DNA of 64,000 nucleotides from assembly GCF_002086735.1 (NCBI RefSeq), contig NZ_MVIJ01000007.1:1-64000 (forward strand), read 5' to 3'. A model generated the notes under the pieces. It worked only from the letters and a program-made list of their open reading frames with translations. It searched no databases and was not told the origin of the DNA. Shown one piece after another: positions 62,320-64,000 of the stretch. Both the position numbers and the translations under genes were made by a program. Every line of letters begins with the position of its first letter. The first letter of the stretch is position 1. The DNA comes from Mycobacterium scrofulaceum. GTDB lineage: Bacteria > Actinomycetota > Actinomycetes > Mycobacteriales > Mycobacteriaceae.

Positions 62320-63639
62320 ATGTCTTGGGACTTCTCCACCGAACCGGAATTTCAGCAGAAAATCGACTGGGTCCGCGAGTTCGTCCGCGAGGAGGTGGAA
62401 CCCCTCGAGGTGCTGTTCCCCGGCTGCGAGTTCCTGCCGCTGAACGACGAACGCCGCCGCATCGTCGACCCCCTCAAACAACGGGTCCGCGACCACGGCC
62501 TGTGGGCGCCGCATCTGGGCCCCGAACTGGGCGGCCAGGGCTTCGGCGCGGTCAAGCTGACGCTGATCAACGAGATTCTGGGCCGCAGCCCCTGGGCGCC
62601 GATCGTCTTCGGGACGCAGGCGCCCGACACGGGAAACGCGGAGATCATCGCCCGCTTCGGCACGCAGGACCAGAAGGACCGCTACCTCGCCGGGCTGCTG
62701 TCCGGGGAGATCTTCTCGTGCTTTTCGATGACGGAGCCACAGGGCGGCGCCGATCCGCGGGTGTTCCGGACGCGCGCCTTCCGCGACGGCTCAGAAAAAA
62801 ACGGGGACTGGGTGATCACCGGCCGAAAGTACTTCTCCTCCAACGCCTCCGTCGCCTCGTTCTTCATCGTCGTCGCCATCACCGACCCCGACGTGCCGGT
62901 GCACCGCGGCGCCTCGACGTTTCTGGTGCCCGCCGGGACCGACGGGCTGACCATCGAGGCCACCCATCACCTGGTCGGTGCGCTGCCGCACGAACCCGGG
63001 CACTCGCTGGTGCACTACGAGGGGGTCCGGGTGCCGTCGGACGCACTCCTGGGCGAGCCCGGCCAGGGCTTCATGATCCTGCAGACCCGCCTGGCCGGCG
63101 GCCGGCTGCATCACGCGATGCGATCGATCGGGGTGGCCCAACGCGCGGTGGAGATGATGGCCCGCCGCGCGAAAAGCCGCTTCACCCAGGGCAGTTCGTT
63201 GGCCGACAAGCAGCTGGTGCAGGCGTTCATCGCCGACTCCTATACCGAGCTGATGCCGTTCCGGCTGGCGGTGCTGCACGCGGCGTGGCTGATCGACACC
63301 GCCGGGGAACACGCGGCCCGCGCCGAGATCGGCGCCTGCAAGATCCTGGCGTCACAGGTACTCAAATCGATTGGGCTGCGCGCGATCCAGGTGCACGGCG
63401 CACTGGGCACCACCGACCAGTTGCCGCTGGTCAACGTGCTGCTCGGCGGGGTGGCACTCGGGCTGGCCGACGGACCGACCGAGGCCCACAAGGTCAACCT
63501 GGCCAAGCTGCTGCTCAAACACTACGAGGCCGAGGACGCCGAGTGGCCCAGTGAGCTGCTGGACATCCGCCGGGAGGCCGCACGCACCAAGTACGGCGAC
63601 CTGATCGACCGGGTTCCGGCGCTGCCCGATTCGCCGTGA
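62320..63639 (+). CDS. Acyl-CoA dehydrogenase (FadE family)
   Basis: 439 residues. N-terminal helical domain, FSMTEPQGGADP in the middle, ITGRKYFSSNA (FAD contact) and the C-terminal RAIQVHGALGTTDQLPL block. Long form like ACAD10/11-C-terminal and FadE36-type enzymes. Would introduce a double bond in an acyl-CoA using FAD. GGAGCATTCG precedes the ATG. Stop overlaps the TetR GTG by four bases. Confidence 0.9.
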   Translation: MSWDFSTEPEFQQKIDWVREFVREEVEPLEVLFPGCEFLPLNDERRRIVDPLKQRVRDHGLWAPHLGPELGGQGFGAVKLTLINEILGRSPWAPIVFGTQAPDTGNAEIIARFGTQDQKDRYLAGLLSGEIFSCFSMTEPQGGADPRVFRTRAFRDGSEKNGDWVITGRKYFSSNASVASFFIVVAITDPDVPVHRGASTFLVPAGTDGLTIEATHHLVGALPHEPGHSLVHYEGVRVPSDALLGEPGQGFMILQTRLAGGRLHHAMRSIGVAQRAVEMMARRAKSRFTQGSSLADKQLVQAFIADSYTELMPFRLAVLHAAWLIDTAGEHAARAEIGACKILASQVLKSIGLRAIQVHGALGTTDQLPLVNVLLGGVALGLADGPTEAHKVNLAKLLLKHYEAEDAEWPSELLDIRREAARTKYGDLIDRVPALPDSP

Positions 63640-64000
63640 ACACCAGGGTGACGGCGGCGGTCGAGCGGGCACTCGACGAACGCCAGCGGGAGGCCACCGA
63701 GGAGGTCGAGCGCATCCTGGCCGCGGCGGTCCGCGTCATGGAACGGGTCGCGCCCGAACCCCCGCGGGTGAGCGACATCGTCGCCGAGGCGGGCTCGTCG
63801 AACAAGGCGTTTTACCGGTATTTCGCCGGCAAGGACGACCTCATCCTGGCCGTCATGGAGCGCGGCGTGGCCATCGTGGTGTCCTACCTCGAGCACCAGA
63901 TGGCCAAGGAGCGACACCCGCGTGACCAGGTCGCGCGCTGGATCGAGGGCACGCTGGCTCAGGTGGCCGACCCCCACCTGATCAGCATGAGCCGGGCGGC
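63636..64000 (+). CDS. TetR-family regulator (cut by window end)
   Basis: The first 121 residues are seen, from GTG 63636 overlapping fadE. HTH block: VERILAAAVRVMERVAPEPPRVSDIVAEAGSSN then KAFYRYFAGKDDLILAVMERG, a TetR DNA-binding domain. No stop before 64000. As the last gene of the fadE operon it may control it. Confidence 0.85.
   Translation, partial: MNTRVTAAVERALDERQREATEEVERILAAAVRVMERVAPEPPRVSDIVAEAGSSNKAFYRYFAGKDDLILAVMERGVAIVVSYLEHQMAKERHPRDQVARWIEGTLAQVADPHLISMSRA

Overview
The window is a piece of a high-GC mycobacterial chromosome, most likely from a slow-growing non-tuberculous species. Gene order over long stretches matches what I remember of M. tuberculosis from about Rv3718c to Rv3761c (Rv numbers are from memory, no search was run). 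It includes the 4.5S SRP RNA beside an aspartate aminotransferase, dnaX, LucA, cutinases, LigC/Prim-PolC, Tgs2, TyrA and ProXVWZ. Two serine tRNAs, many GTG starts and many 4-bp stop/start overlaps also fit a mycobacterium.

Layout. 1-7.8 kb is conserved core: an SRPBCC protein, an FAD oxidoreductase/fatty-acid methyltransferase pair, dnaX, aspT, ffs, tRNA-Ser(GGA), lucA. 7.8-15.5 kb is accessory: enoyl-CoA hydratase, ParB-like protein, LpqH-type lipoprotein, then a block of helical-repeat protein, CHAT protease, a small protein and two unrecognised proteins. 15.5-21.9 kb has a DapB-like oxidoreductase, two intact cutinases, a LipL-like esterase, CsbD, an SDR and a zinc alcohol dehydrogenase. 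21.9-25.2 kb is a TetR/P450 pair flanked by two nearly identical palindromes. 25.2-28.7 kb has a secreted GH172-type protein and a duplicated microprotein gene in less GC-rich DNA. 28.8-36.7 kb returns to core (Prim-PolC, LigC, 13E12 protein, P450, Nudix, Tgs2, Rv3735-like). 36.7-51.2 kb is accessory: SDR/VOC/DapB-like operon with its own TetR, three tandem proline-rich exported proteins, a five-gene sulfotransferase/metallo-beta-lactamase operon, a secreted GH5-like hydrolase, a CAP protein and an Rv2952-like methyltransferase. 51.3-59.7 kb is core (tRNA-Ser(CGA), tadA and partner, tyrA, the osmoprotectant ABC transporter). The last part is an acyl-CoA/kinase-like cluster ending in a truncated TetR gene.

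The candidates for undescribed biology are: the CHAT/helical-repeat block (9664-15528); the duplicated three-cysteine microproteins with conserved promoter and hairpin (27721-28631); the two-operator TetR/P450 module (22343-24223); the tandem Pro/Gly-rich exported proteins (42104-42937); and a second divergent-promoter palindrome (37979-37993). All functional statements are from reading the sequence and from general family knowledge.
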